Positions 16,163 to 25,692 of a stretch of 64,000 bases of DNA are shown here, piece after piece (the stretch's first letter is position 1; each line of letters begins with the position of its first letter). The notes under the pieces are model-generated. The model did no database searches, had not been told where the DNA came from, and was given only the letters and a program-made list of their open reading frames with translations. The position numbers were made by a program, and so were the translations under genes. The DNA is from Fulvivirga sp. M361 (GTDB lineage Bacteria; Bacteroidota; Bacteroidia; Cytophagales; Cyclobacteriaceae). Where the stretch lies: assembly GCF_007097395.1 (NCBI RefSeq), contig NZ_VKDC01000009.1:186001-250000 (forward strand). Direction: 5' to 3'.

Positions 16163-18553
16163 ATGGAAAACAAGTTTAAGTCGTTGACTGTGGCCATTAT
16201 TCTTTTCACACTTCTAATGTCATTGAAAGGATTTGGGCAAGAGAAAGTAACCTTGAGTGGTTATGTACGTGATGGCTCCTCCGGTGAGGACCTGATAGGG
16301 GCTACCGTTCAGGTGGCTGGTACCACTACCGGTACAGTTACCAACGTATATGGTTTTTACTCGCTCACCGTTCCGAAAGGAAATTATACCCTCCAGGTAA
16401 GTTTCGTAGGGTATGACATCTATTCCGTGGAGAAAAATATTACCTCCAATGAAACCATAAGCATTGAACTGGCGCCCTCCGTTGAACAACTGTCAGAAGT
16501 GGTGATCACAGGAGAGGCTGAAAATGCAAATGTGGTCAACAATGAGATGAGTGTTGTAAAACTGGAGCCTAAAACGATCAAAGAGATCCCTGCGGTACTG
16601 GGAGAAGCCGATGTGATCCGGTCCATTCAATTGCTCCCTGGCGTCACATCCGTTGCTGACGGTGCATCAGGGTTTAATGTAAGGGGCGGGGCAGCAGATC
16701 AAAACCTCATTTTACTGGATGAAGGGATTATTTATAACTCCGCTCACCTCCTCGGGCTGTATTCCGTAGTGAATCCGGATGCTATTAAAGATGTAAAACT
16801 TTACAAAGGCGGAATTCCCGCCCGATACGGCGGCAGGCTGAGTAGTGTGATGGACATAAGGCAGCGAGAGGGTAACGCCAAAGAGTTTAACGGAGAAGCA
16901 GGCGTCGGATTGATATCTGCACGGGCATTGGTAGAAGGACCTTTGATCAAAGACAAAAGTTCCTACATGATCGCCGGCCGCAGGTCTTACGGAGATGCTT
17001 TTTTACAATTGGCCGGAAACGATAATATTGCCTATTTCTATGACCTGAATGTAAAAGCGAACTATACCGTCAACGAAAAAAACCGCCTGTTCCTATCAGG
17101 ATACTTTGGCCGTGACAAGTTTGAACTGGGAAGCATTTTCAGTAACAGTTGGGGGAATACTACTGCTACCTTACGTTGGAACCACCTTTTTTCAGATAAA
17201 CTGTTTGCGAACTTTTCAGGTATTTATTCTAACTACGATTATTCCATAGATCAGTTGACCACCGGCGCTGAATTCAATCGTAAATCCAACGTGATCACCT
17301 ATAATATAAAGGGTGACTTCAGCTACTTTATCGATAATAATAACTTGCTCGAATTTGGAGCGGATAATAAATGGTATGAATTCAGGCCAGGAGAAATAAC
17401 GCCCATTGAAGGCTCCAGCATCATTGCCACGGACCTGGACAGAAAATTTGGCCAGGAGTTAGGGGCCTACCTGAGTTACGAGCGTAAGCTGGGTAAGCTT
17501 ACTTTTAATGCGGGACTTCGTTACTCCATGTTTTTACGACAAGGCGAGCAGGATATCCCTATCTATGCCAATGACCAGCCTGTTGTTTACAACGCCGCCG
17601 TCGGACGTTACGAAGATGGGGAGATCATAGGGACCACCGGCTATTCATCCGGTGATAACATCAGTGATTTTTACAATTTCGAGCCCAGGTTTTCTACTAC
17701 CTATGTGCTGAATGATAACAACTCTATAAAGGCCAGCTATAACCGGTTGTACCAATACCTTCACCTTATCTCCAATAGCAACTCACCTACTCCATTGGAC
17801 GTTTGGGCGCCGAGCGGTCCTTTCATAAAGCCACAGCAGGTAGACCAGGTGGCATTGGGGTATTTTAGGAATTTTTCGAACAATGCCTACGAAGCTTCCA
17901 TTGAAGGTTACTATAAAGAGATGGATAACCTGGTAGACTACGTAGACGGCGCCGACCTGCTTACCACCAATACCCTGGAAACAGAGATCCTGTCAGGCAC
18001 CGGGCGTGCTTATGGGCTGGAGCTGTATGTGAAAAAGAACCGGGGTAAGCTAACGGGCTGGGTAAGTTATACCTTATCGAAAACAGAACGAAAAGTGAGC
18101 GGTGTTGGTCCGAATGATCCCGGTATTAATAACGGTAAATACTATGCCGCTAACTATGACAAGCGAAACGACCTTTCCGTAACAGCCATTTACAAACTCA
18201 ATGACAGATGGTCCCTTTCAAGTAATTTTATTTATGCTACAGGCCCACCTACCACCTATCCCGTTGGGAGGTACGAGTATGCAGGATTGATCATACCACA
18301 GTTCGAAGACAGAAATCAACAAAGACTACCCGATTACCATCGGTTGGACATATCCGCTACGCTGAAAGGAAAAAAACGGCGGTGGAAAAATGGTGGCCAT
18401 GAGTGGGTCTTTGGGTTTTACAACCTGTATAACCGGGCGAATGCCACCAGCATCTACTTTGTGGAAGACGAGGATATTAAAGGCCAGTCGAAAGCTTTCA
18501 AAAGTTATCTCTTTGGCATTACACCAAGCATTACTTACAACTTCAAATTCTAA
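16163..18553 (+). CDS. TonB-dependent outer-membrane receptor
   Basis: 796 residues from the ATG at 16163 (an earlier in-frame ATG adds 44 residues with no signal-peptide character). Signal peptide 1-25; carboxypeptidase-like regulatory domain ~28-110 (VTLSGYVRDGSSGEDLIGAT, GFYSLTVPKGNY); plug ~125-240 (FNVRGGAADQNLILLDEG); then a 22-strand type barrel ending in an aromatic residue (NFKF). Such receptors import large or scarce ligands with TonB energy; the ligand is unknown. It is followed after 10 bp by a DUF4249 lipoprotein and then a LytS/LytTR pair, all overlapping or nearly so, which makes an operon of four genes. Confidence 0.92.
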   Translation: MENKFKSLTVAIILFTLLMSLKGFGQEKVTLSGYVRDGSSGEDLIGATVQVAGTTTGTVTNVYGFYSLTVPKGNYTLQVSFVGYDIYSVEKNITSNETISIELAPSVEQLSEVVITGEAENANVVNNEMSVVKLEPKTIKEIPAVLGEADVIRSIQLLPGVTSVADGASGFNVRGGAADQNLILLDEGIIYNSAHLLGLYSVVNPDAIKDVKLYKGGIPARYGGRLSSVMDIRQREGNAKEFNGEAGVGLISARALVEGPLIKDKSSYMIAGRRSYGDAFLQLAGNDNIAYFYDLNVKANYTVNEKNRLFLSGYFGRDKFELGSIFSNSWGNTTATLRWNHLFSDKLFANFSGIYSNYDYSIDQLTTGAEFNRKSNVITYNIKGDFSYFIDNNNLLEFGADNKWYEFRPGEITPIEGSSIIATDLDRKFGQELGAYLSYERKLGKLTFNAGLRYSMFLRQGEQDIPIYANDQPVVYNAAVGRYEDGEIIGTTGYSSGDNISDFYNFEPRFSTTYVLNDNNSIKASYNRLYQYLHLISNSNSPTPLDVWAPSGPFIKPQQVDQVALGYFRNFSNNAYEASIEGYYKEMDNLVDYVDGADLLTTNTLETEILSGTGRAYGLELYVKKNRGKLTGWVSYTLSKTERKVSGVGPNDPGINNGKYYAANYDKRNDLSVTAIYKLNDRWSLSSNFIYATGPPTTYPVGRYEYAGLIIPQFEDRNQQRLPDYHRLDISATLKGKKRRWKNGGHEWVFGFYNLYNRANATSIYFVEDEDIKGQSKAFKSYLFGITPSITYNFKF

Positions 18554-18563
18554 ACCAAGTATC

Positions 18564-19430
18564 ATGAAAAAAATAGTTATAAGCACTGTAGCCCTGTACC
18601 TGTATTTAATGCTTACCGGGTGCGATAAAGAAGTAGACGTTATCCTACCTTCCACTCCTAACCGGTTGATCATAGAGGGACGTGTGGAAAAAATTATAGG
18701 AGAAAGTAATTATGAGCAACATATCACGCTAAGCCTGTTAAATGAATTTTTTGATCAATCGCAGACACCAAGGGTGAGTGATGCTACCGTAATGGTAAGG
18801 GACAGTCGTGGCAATAATTACATGTACACGCAGGATACCAATACTCCAGGCAGGTATTTCAATACTGAGTTAAAGGGAGAGGTAGGTGAAACCTATACCC
18901 TATCAGTGGTTTGGGATGGCCAGACTTTTGAAGCCACGGAAACACTAATGGCTGTGGCAAAATTAGATACGGTCTATCAGAAATTTGAAGAAGAAAATGC
19001 TTTTGAAGACGGGGGGATCAAACTGGCCATAGACTTTACAGACCCTGTGGGTGATGATAATTATTACTTTTGGGAAGTTTTTTCCGACGGCGTAAACCTT
19101 ATGCAGCCTGACCCAGGCAATAGCGGTAATGTGATAGCCAGGGACGAATTTTGGGACGGTCAGAAAATAGAAGGCTATTTTCCTAACGAAGAAAAGGTAT
19201 TTGAGCCAGGCGATGAGGTGCTGGTGAGGCACATTGGGGTGTCCGAAGAAACTTATGATTTCCTTTTCCTGCTGTTTGAGCAAACCGGCCAGACCGGTCA
19301 GCTTATTGATGTACCACCGGCGTTGATTAAAGGGAATATTCGTAACTTGACTGATCCTGAAAACATTGCTATGGGCTATTTTGGCGCCAGCGAGGTAGAT
19401 GAAGAAATTTTGGTCATTACGGAACGATGA
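18564..19430 (+). CDS. DUF4249 outer-membrane lipoprotein
   Basis: 288 residues from the ATG at 18564 (the longer upstream frame overlaps the receptor gene). Lipoprotein signal ending in LTGC (Cys20), then an N-terminal beta-domain with PNRLIIEGRVEK and a C-terminal part ending in a conserved-looking GYFGASEV. This matches the Bacteroidota DUF4249 family, whose genes regularly follow a TonB receptor; by analogy with SusD-like proteins it may capture the ligand at the cell surface, but this is inference. The stop overlaps the start of the kinase gene by 4 bp. Confidence 0.85.
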   Translation: MKKIVISTVALYLYLMLTGCDKEVDVILPSTPNRLIIEGRVEKIIGESNYEQHITLSLLNEFFDQSQTPRVSDATVMVRDSRGNNYMYTQDTNTPGRYFNTELKGEVGETYTLSVVWDGQTFEATETLMAVAKLDTVYQKFEEENAFEDGGIKLAIDFTDPVGDDNYYFWEVFSDGVNLMQPDPGNSGNVIARDEFWDGQKIEGYFPNEEKVFEPGDEVLVRHIGVSEETYDFLFLLFEQTGQTGQLIDVPPALIKGNIRNLTDPENIAMGYFGASEVDEEILVITER

Positions 19431-20494
19431 TGAAGGACATACTTCTGGATAGGAGATATTGGGCATACTATCTTTTCACTGCTATAGTGGTGGCCAGTAT
19501 GCTCCTGTTAGAAGACCTTCTGGAAGGTGAAAATGACTATGGCCCTATGTTAGTGGAGTATGTAACTGACATCCCCATATTTGCCATGATCACTGCTGTT
19601 ATCAGTATGTTGGGTTATCACATTATTACGATTTTGAATGAGCATTTACCCTGGGAAAAGGCCCTGTGGAAGCGCTTTATATTTGAGATCACCCTGGTGG
19701 TACTCATCGTCGTGCTATTTACCGTAGTGGGGTCACTGTTCGTACGGCATTTTGAGATTATGCCGGAGGACGTGGACGATGACCTGGGGTTTGAGATATT
19801 AGCGCTTATCATGTTCTTCATCAGTACTTTTATGATCTTCGGCTTCCATGAGTTCATGATATTAAGTACCGATAAACAATACCTGCAATATAAAGCGGGT
19901 GTATTGGAGAAACAGAATTATCTTATCAAATACGAAGCGTTAAAGAGCCAGATCAACCCGCACTTTTTATTCAACTCGTTGAATGTACTGTCCAGTCTTA
20001 TCTACCAGGACACAGCGAAATCTGATCAGTTCATTAAAAAGTTTTCGGATGTGTTTCGGTATGTACTGGAGCTTAACCAGGAAAAGCTGGTACCTGTAAA
20101 GCACGAATTGAAATTTCTGGACTCATATTTCTTTCTACAGAAAATCCGTTATGGTGATCATCTTATTATGAAAAAAGCGATAGATGCTGAGGCATTGGAC
20201 AAATACATACCGCCACTTACGCTGCAATTAGTGGTAGAAAATGCCATCAAGCATAACGTCATTTCCAATGAACATAAGCTTACCATTGTCATTGAAAGTA
20301 CTGTGGATGAATTGGTGATCAGCAATAATTATCAACATCGGGCTAACTTCAATGGCTCAACGGGTATAGGACAAAAAAACCTGATCGAAAAATATCAACT
20401 GCTTGGCGAAAAGCTACCGGATTTTTTTCTGGAAAATGATCGCTATGTGGTCAGGTTACCTATTATGAACGAACTGGCATGGAAAGAATTCTGA
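19427..20494 (+). CDS. LytS-type sensor histidine kinase
   Basis: 355 residues. Four hydrophobic segments (about 12-28, 48-70, 85-105, 122-142) form a membrane sensor with little extracytoplasmic loop. A coiled-coil linker (~150-172) leads to the His-kinase motif SQINPHFLFNSLN, placing the phosphorylated His at 179, and a short HATPase region with VVENAIKHNV and GSTGIGQKNL. This is the LytS/YehU class, paired with LytTR regulators. The ATG overlaps the DUF4249 stop, and its own stop overlaps the next gene by 16 bp. Confidence 0.92.
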   Translation: MMKDILLDRRYWAYYLFTAIVVASMLLLEDLLEGENDYGPMLVEYVTDIPIFAMITAVISMLGYHIITILNEHLPWEKALWKRFIFEITLVVLIVVLFTVVGSLFVRHFEIMPEDVDDDLGFEILALIMFFISTFMIFGFHEFMILSTDKQYLQYKAGVLEKQNYLIKYEALKSQINPHFLFNSLNVLSSLIYQDTAKSDQFIKKFSDVFRYVLELNQEKLVPVKHELKFLDSYFFLQKIRYGDHLIMKKAIDAEALDKYIPPLTLQLVVENAIKHNVISNEHKLTIVIESTVDELVISNNYQHRANFNGSTGIGQKNLIEKYQLLGEKLPDFFLENDRYVVRLPIMNELAWKEF

Positions 20495-21237
20495 TTATTG
20501 AAGACGAGCAACTGGCTGCAGATAAGTTGAAAATGCTCATCAATAAGATTGATCCCACCCTGGAAATAGTCGGGGTACTGGGGACCGTGGTTGACAGCAT
20601 CAAATGGCTAAGCAACCATTCTGCCGATCTTATCTTTTTGGATATCAACCTGGCAGATGATATCAGTTTCAAGATCTTTGAACAGGTAGACCTTGATACC
20701 CCCATCATCTTTACTACCGCCTACGATCAATACGCAATAAAGGCATTCAAACACAATAGCCTGGACTATGTACTGAAACCCGTTACAGAAGAAGAACTGA
20801 GGGGAAGCCTGGCCAAGTATGAAAAATATAAAACCCGTAACCATGACTATGGCAATAAACCAAAATCCCTGTTTGACGAATATTTAACTCCGCAAGTTTA
20901 CAAAAGCCGTGTACTCATTACTTATGGTGGTAAAAGCAGGAGCATAGAAACCGAAGATATTGCCTACCTGTATTCTTTTGAAAAAGGCACTTACCTTACC
21001 ACCCATGAAGGAAATACCTACCTGACCGATGACACGCTGGAAACACTGGAAAAGGTGCTGGACCCCAAGGTCTTTCATCGTTTAAACCGAAAGTACCTGG
21101 TAAACATCAAAGCTATCACGGAAATACACCGGTTTTCTACCCGCCGACTTAAAGTGGACCTGGTGCCATCACCTCCATTTGACGCCATAGTATCTGCTGA
21201 AAAGATCACGGATTTTAAAAAGTGGCTAAATCAGTAG
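20479..21237 (+). CDS. LytTR-family response regulator
   Basis: 252 residues. Receiver domain ~1-120 with the acidic pocket (Glu8, Asp9), phospho-acceptor Asp55 (LIFLDINLAD), Thr in FTTAYD and Lys in YVLKPV. The LytTR DNA-binding domain spans ~150-250 (SIETEDIAYLYSFEKGTYL, HRLNRKYLVNIKAI). It probably binds direct repeats in the receptor promoter, making the operon self-regulated; no convincing repeat was found in the spacer. Confidence 0.93.
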   Translation: MERILIIEDEQLAADKLKMLINKIDPTLEIVGVLGTVVDSIKWLSNHSADLIFLDINLADDISFKIFEQVDLDTPIIFTTAYDQYAIKAFKHNSLDYVLKPVTEEELRGSLAKYEKYKTRNHDYGNKPKSLFDEYLTPQVYKSRVLITYGGKSRSIETEDIAYLYSFEKGTYLTTHEGNTYLTDDTLETLEKVLDPKVFHRLNRKYLVNIKAITEIHRFSTRRLKVDLVPSPPFDAIVSAEKITDFKKWLNQ

Positions 21238-21425
21238 AAGCCAAGTCATGCGAACAGGAATGACTTACATAGCTGATTAAATCTTATAACGCTCCCTGTA
21301 GCAGCACTACCATTCCACATAGCGAAAGTATAGCCTATCTCTGGTAAAAGACTATATTAAAGGTTGCCAGGAGTTGATGAATAATTGTCCTAATGGTCCA
21401 TATCATCTCTTTGAAATATCAGCGA

Positions 21426-22832
21426 TTAAGAGGCTTCTTTTTCTACTATCTCCCAGATACGGTCTACCCAGTCCACATGCTCCCATTTCATAAGACTGGA
21501 ACGTAGACATGTAACTTGCTCCCGGTCTTTTTTTATGCTTCCCCAATGGTCCGGAAGCAGGCGCGTTGGATAATTGAAAAGTGCCAGGTGTATGTTTTGC
21601 GCCGCGCATTTCTGAAAGAGCGCTTTACTTCGTTTACTAATCTGGCTTAGCGATTCATCTTTAGGCGCCCAAATAACAATATCCGTTTCCGGCATATGCA
21701 GAGGAACGAAATTATTATTGTCCGTTATTTTGGAATAAAGGTCCATGGCCGCTTTGTGGCAGTTATTCATACCCTGGCCCATTGGCCCATCAGCAGTTAA
21801 AGGAAATAGTTGTAGTGTGGCCCAAAGCGCTACGGCTGAAGCCCCTGCCCTCGAGCACTCCAGACTTATTTCTCCCAAATGCAACTCTGCCGAGGTAAAA
21901 TAGGTATAAGGCGAGTCATGCTTGTAAAAGCGTCCCACTTCAGGGTCTTTAAACAAGATACAGCCACATCCGTAAGGTTGGAGCCCATGTTTATGTGGGT
22001 CCACTACTATGCTATTGGCATAAGAAATGTTATTGAAATGTTCCTTTACCTGATTGTCCAGCGCCGTAGATAGGGTAAAGTAGCCACCGTATGCGGCATC
22101 TATATGAATTCTAAACCCATACACTTTCTGCAATTCCAGAATATCGGTCAAAGGGTCTACAGATCCTGTTCCTGTGGTGCCTAATGTCACCACCACAGTT
22201 CCTACGTCGCCTTTTAATAGCAGATCCTCCAACGCTTTCAGGTGCATTCTTCCCAAAGTATCACACGCCACTTTTTCAAAAGGCAGGCCTAATACACCGG
22301 AAATCCGCTCGTGTGTATAATGAGACAGTTCGGAGGCCACTATCTTTTTTTCAGGATGGACCTTTCCGGCCACCCATAACGCTTCCATATTGGCTATGGT
22401 GCCCCCGCCTGTCAGGTGACCCAGGTAATTTTTCCAGCCAAACATTTCAGCCATTTGACTTACGGCTTCCTTTTCCATAGGAGAGCTGGCCTTGCTTCCG
22501 TCCAACGCATGGTTATTAGGGTTGATGTACATGGCTAGCGCGTAGGCCATTCTGGCCACTGCATGTGGTGGCTTTAACATCTGCCCGGCATACTGCGGAT
22601 GGAAATAAGGGTAGTTGTTTTGCATTTTTCGGGCTACCTCCAAAAGAATTTTTTCCACATCTCCCCATTTTTCATTGGGATTCCATTTTGGCAATGAAAA
22701 CCCTTCCTGTAGCCTTGAAAGGGACTTTTGCAGTATCTCTATTTCCTTTTTATCAAACATACACGCTGCTCTTTTGCCTAAGTTAAGTAACGCATCATTG
22801 TTAATTGGAACAATCTTTGGTTTAACTGCCAT
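21426..22832 (-). CDS. PLP-dependent group II decarboxylase
   Basis: 468 residues from the ATG at 22832. The fold-type I decarboxylase signature is clear: GGGTIANMEALWVA near residue 142, IHIDAAYGG near 243 with the Asp that binds the pyridine N, and VDPHKHGLQPYGCG near 277 with the Schiff-base Lys281. The nearest named relatives are glutamate, aromatic-amino-acid and tyrosine decarboxylases; substrate cannot be read from sequence. Its start codon is only 20 bp from the start of the divergent lipoprotein gene. The product is cytosolic. Confidence 0.88.
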   Translation of the reverse strand: MAVKPKIVPINNDALLNLGKRAACMFDKKEIEILQKSLSRLQEGFSLPKWNPNEKWGDVEKILLEVARKMQNNYPYFHPQYAGQMLKPPHAVARMAYALAMYINPNNHALDGSKASSPMEKEAVSQMAEMFGWKNYLGHLTGGGTIANMEALWVAGKVHPEKKIVASELSHYTHERISGVLGLPFEKVACDTLGRMHLKALEDLLLKGDVGTVVVTLGTTGTGSVDPLTDILELQKVYGFRIHIDAAYGGYFTLSTALDNQVKEHFNNISYANSIVVDPHKHGLQPYGCGCILFKDPEVGRFYKHDSPYTYFTSAELHLGEISLECSRAGASAVALWATLQLFPLTADGPMGQGMNNCHKAAMDLYSKITDNNNFVPLHMPETDIVIWAPKDESLSQISKRSKALFQKCAAQNIHLALFNYPTRLLPDHWGSIKKDREQVTCLRSSLMKWEHVDWVDRIWEIVEKEAS

Positions 22833-22852
22833 GAAATCAAACAAAAAGCGCC

Positions 22853-23380
22853 ATGAACTATTTGACGATATTACCAGGATTGTTGTTGATCATAACATTT
22901 AGTGCTTGCGAAGGTCCTGAAGGAATTCCCGGACCCCGAGGCCCGCAAGGAGCTGCAGGCGGTGATATAGGGTTTGTTATGGAGTGGGTCAACGTAGATT
23001 TCACTGCGTCAAATGAATATAGGGACAGGCTTGCATTTAGTGACTTTGAATTTGAAGCGCTTGAATCAGATGTGGTGCTGGTCTTTTTCAGATGGTCACC
23101 GCCTTCTGCAGAAGATGAAATATGGAGACCACTACCGCAGACCTTAATAGTAGAAGAAGGGCTATTACAGTATAACTACGACTTTACCCTATTTGATGTA
23201 GAAGTGTTCATGGATGCTGATTTTAACTTGAACACATTACCTGCCGATGATACCGATGACTGGGTAGTACGTGTAGTAGTGGTACCAGGAGAGTTTGTAG
23301 GAGGCCGTAAAGCCGCCAGGACATGGACTTACGAAGAGTTGGTAGACAAATTTGATTTGCCGGAACCGGTGAGTATGTAG
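22853..23380 (+). CDS. Lipoprotein with collagen-like segment
   Basis: 175 residues. A lipoprotein signal (MNYLTILPG...) ends in FSAC with Cys19, although the N terminus lacks the usual positive charge. Right after the Cys comes a collagen-like Gly-X-Y run (GPEGIPGPRGPQG, residues 21-33), then an acidic beta-rich domain of unknown type. In Bacteroidota such collagen-like segments directly follow the lipid anchor in a recognised class of surface lipoproteins. Function is unknown. A terminator-like hairpin follows at 23464. Confidence 0.65.
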   Translation: MNYLTILPGLLLIITFSACEGPEGIPGPRGPQGAAGGDIGFVMEWVNVDFTASNEYRDRLAFSDFEFEALESDVVLVFFRWSPPSAEDEIWRPLPQTLIVEEGLLQYNYDFTLFDVEVFMDADFNLNTLPADDTDDWVVRVVVVPGEFVGGRKAARTWTYEELVDKFDLPEPVSM

Positions 23381-23780
23381 GGAACAGCAAATAAGGCAAA
23401 TGCACGATTCAATGAGCTGAGTTTTCGCGTGCATGAAAAGTTAGATATAAATAAATTATTGAGGAAGGTGTCTCAAAAGGGCACCTTCTTTCTTTTTTCT
23501 TAGACGCTTTGAACACCCAAAAGGATTTGTTGGGGCAAGTTCTCCTTTAGTGCTATAAATGATTCGATTATACGCAACCTCCCAGCAATAAGTAGTTGGT
23601 TTTGATACGCTTATGTATTTTTCAAAAACTTTTTACATGAGTTAAATGTCAGTAAATCAGATATTTTTGAAAAAAATAAGTAACTATATATTAATGTATA
23701 CAATGTTTTAAATTATTAAGATAGTATATTATCATTAAATTTTCATATATTGAAAAATATGTCTATAAAACGCTTTAATC
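23381..23780. other. AT-rich upstream region of a large lipoprotein gene
   Basis: After the terminator, 23630-23775 is strongly AT-rich with many TATA/AATA words, unlike flanking DNA. This is typical of strong or silenced (H-NS-like) promoters. No clear TAnnTTTG box was fixed. Confidence 0.4.
23464..23500 (+). terminator. Terminator after the collagen-like lipoprotein gene
   Basis: A 7-bp stem GAAGGTG/CACCTTC with an 11-base loop (23464-23488), followed by a T-rich run to 23500. It lies about 85 bp after the stop at 23380. Confidence 0.65.
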
Positions 23781-25130
23781 ATGTTAAAACCAACTCAAAT
23801 TTCAGTTTGGCTGATAGCTTCTATATCAGCCTTTTTTGTATCATGTGAACAGGATTCACACGATAGTCTTCAGCAGCAGGGTAAACTAACCGTTAACCTG
23901 TCCCTGCCTGACCAGGTGAAAACCGAAGGTAGGTCATCCGGTAATGTCACACCGGCCAGTATCCTTATTTCTGTGGAAGGAACGACTAACCTAACCCTTG
24001 AAAAGATCAGTTTATATCCTTTTGAAGACACCTACGTTAGCGAAGCCATTGCACTATTGGAAGGCAGCTATGAGCTTACGGATTTCCTGGTACTCAATGA
24101 TCCCGATGAGGTGATTTATGCTACGCCCAAATCAGGAAGTGAATTTGCTTCAGTAATAGATGTACCTTTACCCTTAGGCTTTGAAGTTTCAGGAAATAGT
24201 GTGACAAAGATTGAACCTGAAGTATTGAGTACTTTGGATACGAGCCCCGATAAATACGGCTACAGCACTTTCGGGTTGAACGTAGTGGAGACTTTCCTGG
24301 TAGCTGCGATAGGGAATGGTGATTTAGTGGAAACTGATCTGCAGATCTGGTCAGGTGGGAGTAAGTTGACCACTGACGCTTTGAATCCGTCTACCAATCG
24401 CCTTGCCATACCCTCCGGCTATGATGAGTATACCCTTATCATAGAAAAGCAGGGTTATGCCCGTTATAAGAAAACATTTAGCCTGGCTCAAATGAAGGCG
24501 TTTAATGATGAGCCTTTGATTATTCATTTAAAGCCGGCTTTGACTATTACACTCTTTAGTCCGTTTGATGAGTACAATGATCTTAAAATTATCTTATTTG
24601 AAGCAGGCACCTTATACATTGATTATTCAGATTACCAACCGGCTGATACTATTGAGTTTGAGGCCATGGAATGGATCGATATTCCATGCCCGTCGACCGA
24701 TGACCATTATTTTGTGTCTATCACAGGTGATGTGGACAAAATACAAAGTTTAGATAATGACTATAATCAAAGTACAAGAGGAATTAACCTTGACCATGCA
24801 ATAAATCTGAAATCACTGCTCATAAGTGCGGTTATGGATAATATCACCTTCAAAGCAGGCTCGAAAATAGAAAGGCTTTTTCTCTTTGGCGGTAAAATCA
24901 ATACCATTGACATCTCAAATATCGTTCACCAATTAGTCCTATTGGATATTTCTGAAGAAAACGGAACCTCCTCTAAAATGATAAGCAAGATGCTCTATGA
25001 ATCCTTGCAAGTCAATCCCAGGTTTGGGGGTTCACTCTATCTTTATTTTAATGCTTCTGCCAGTGATGAAGATAAAAAATATATGGGGTTAATCGAACAA
25101 GAGTTTCAATGGTTTGTCTCATTCGACTAG
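23781..25130 (+). CDS. Large hypothetical lipoprotein, 449 aa
   Basis: A lipoprotein signal ends in VSC with Cys22, then a Ser/Gln linker. About residues 35-130 resemble the DUF4493-type N-terminal domain (KLTVNLSLPDQVKTEG..., GSYELTDFLVLNDPDEVIY) seen in Bacteroidota surface lipoproteins. The C-terminal ~110 residues (NLKSLLIS..., IERLFLFGG, IHQLVLLDIS-like) carry leucine-rich spacing like a short LRR or beta-helix. I do not know a precise family. It probably has its own promoter and a terminator at 25185. Confidence 0.6.
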   Translation: MLKPTQISVWLIASISAFFVSCEQDSHDSLQQQGKLTVNLSLPDQVKTEGRSSGNVTPASILISVEGTTNLTLEKISLYPFEDTYVSEAIALLEGSYELTDFLVLNDPDEVIYATPKSGSEFASVIDVPLPLGFEVSGNSVTKIEPEVLSTLDTSPDKYGYSTFGLNVVETFLVAAIGNGDLVETDLQIWSGGSKLTTDALNPSTNRLAIPSGYDEYTLIIEKQGYARYKKTFSLAQMKAFNDEPLIIHLKPALTITLFSPFDEYNDLKIILFEAGTLYIDYSDYQPADTIEFEAMEWIDIPCPSTDDHYFVSITGDVDKIQSLDNDYNQSTRGINLDHAINLKSLLISAVMDNITFKAGSKIERLFLFGGKINTIDISNIVHQLVLLDISEENGTSSKMISKMLYESLQVNPRFGGSLYLYFNASASDEDKKYMGLIEQEFQWFVSFD

Positions 25131-25184
25131 ATCATAACCCCTGGAGTTAAGGAACCAGAATAATCAGAAGATACAGCCTTCCTG

Positions 25185-25212
25185 AAGGAGCTATTTATTT
25201 GAGTAGCTCCTT
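25185..25212 (+). terminator. Terminator of the 449-aa lipoprotein gene
   Basis: 9-bp perfect stem (AAGGAGCTA/TAGCTCCTT) with a 10-base loop, then TTTGTTTTT. It is 55 bp after the stop of the plus-strand gene and close to the end of the convergent lrp-like gene. Confidence 0.8.
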
Positions 25213-25230
25213 TTGTTTTTCCCGGATACG

Positions 25231-25692
25231 TTATTCACCAAAAAGAATATGCCGGTTCAGGTTTTCCTCTAACGACATAAAGGATTCGGTCATCTGTATA
25301 CCCTCTATGGTTAGTATCCGGTTTTGATAAACTTCTCTAAAGTGCGTGGAGTCTTTGGCATGTACTTTAATGAATACCCCGTACTTGCCGGTAATATGAT
25401 GTATTTTGACTACCTCGGGTACTACCTTTAATTGCTCTATCACTTCTTTATAGGAAGAACTTTCCTTTAAATATATTCCAACGAACATGGTAAGTTTCCA
25501 GCCCATTTGTGCATAATCCATGCTCAAAGTGGTCCCTTTTATGATACCCATGTCTTTCATCTTTTTCATTCTAAGATGGACTGTTCCCCCTGAAATATTG
25601 GAGCGTTTTGCTACCTCAGTATAAGCCATCTGTGCATCTTCCGACAGTAGTGCTAATATCTTAAAATCTACTTCGTCAAGTTTCTTACTCAT
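25231..25692 (-). CDS. Lrp/AsnC-family transcriptional regulator
   Basis: 153 residues, the standard length. N-terminal winged helix-turn-helix ~3-62 (LDEVDFKILALLSEDAQMAY, GGTVHLRMKKMKDMGII) and the C-terminal RAM domain ~70-145 (KVHAKDSTHFREVY) that forms octamers and binds amino acids. It is divergent from the TonB receptor gene across 511 bp and is the likely regulator of the receptor-aminotransferase-permease genes; an amino-acid effector would fit the aminotransferase. Confidence 0.93.
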   Translation of the reverse strand: MSKKLDEVDFKILALLSEDAQMAYTEVAKRSNISGGTVHLRMKKMKDMGIIKGTTLSMDYAQMGWKLTMFVGIYLKESSSYKEVIEQLKVVPEVVKIHHITGKYGVFIKVHAKDSTHFREVYQNRILTIEGIQMTESFMSLEENLNRHILFGE

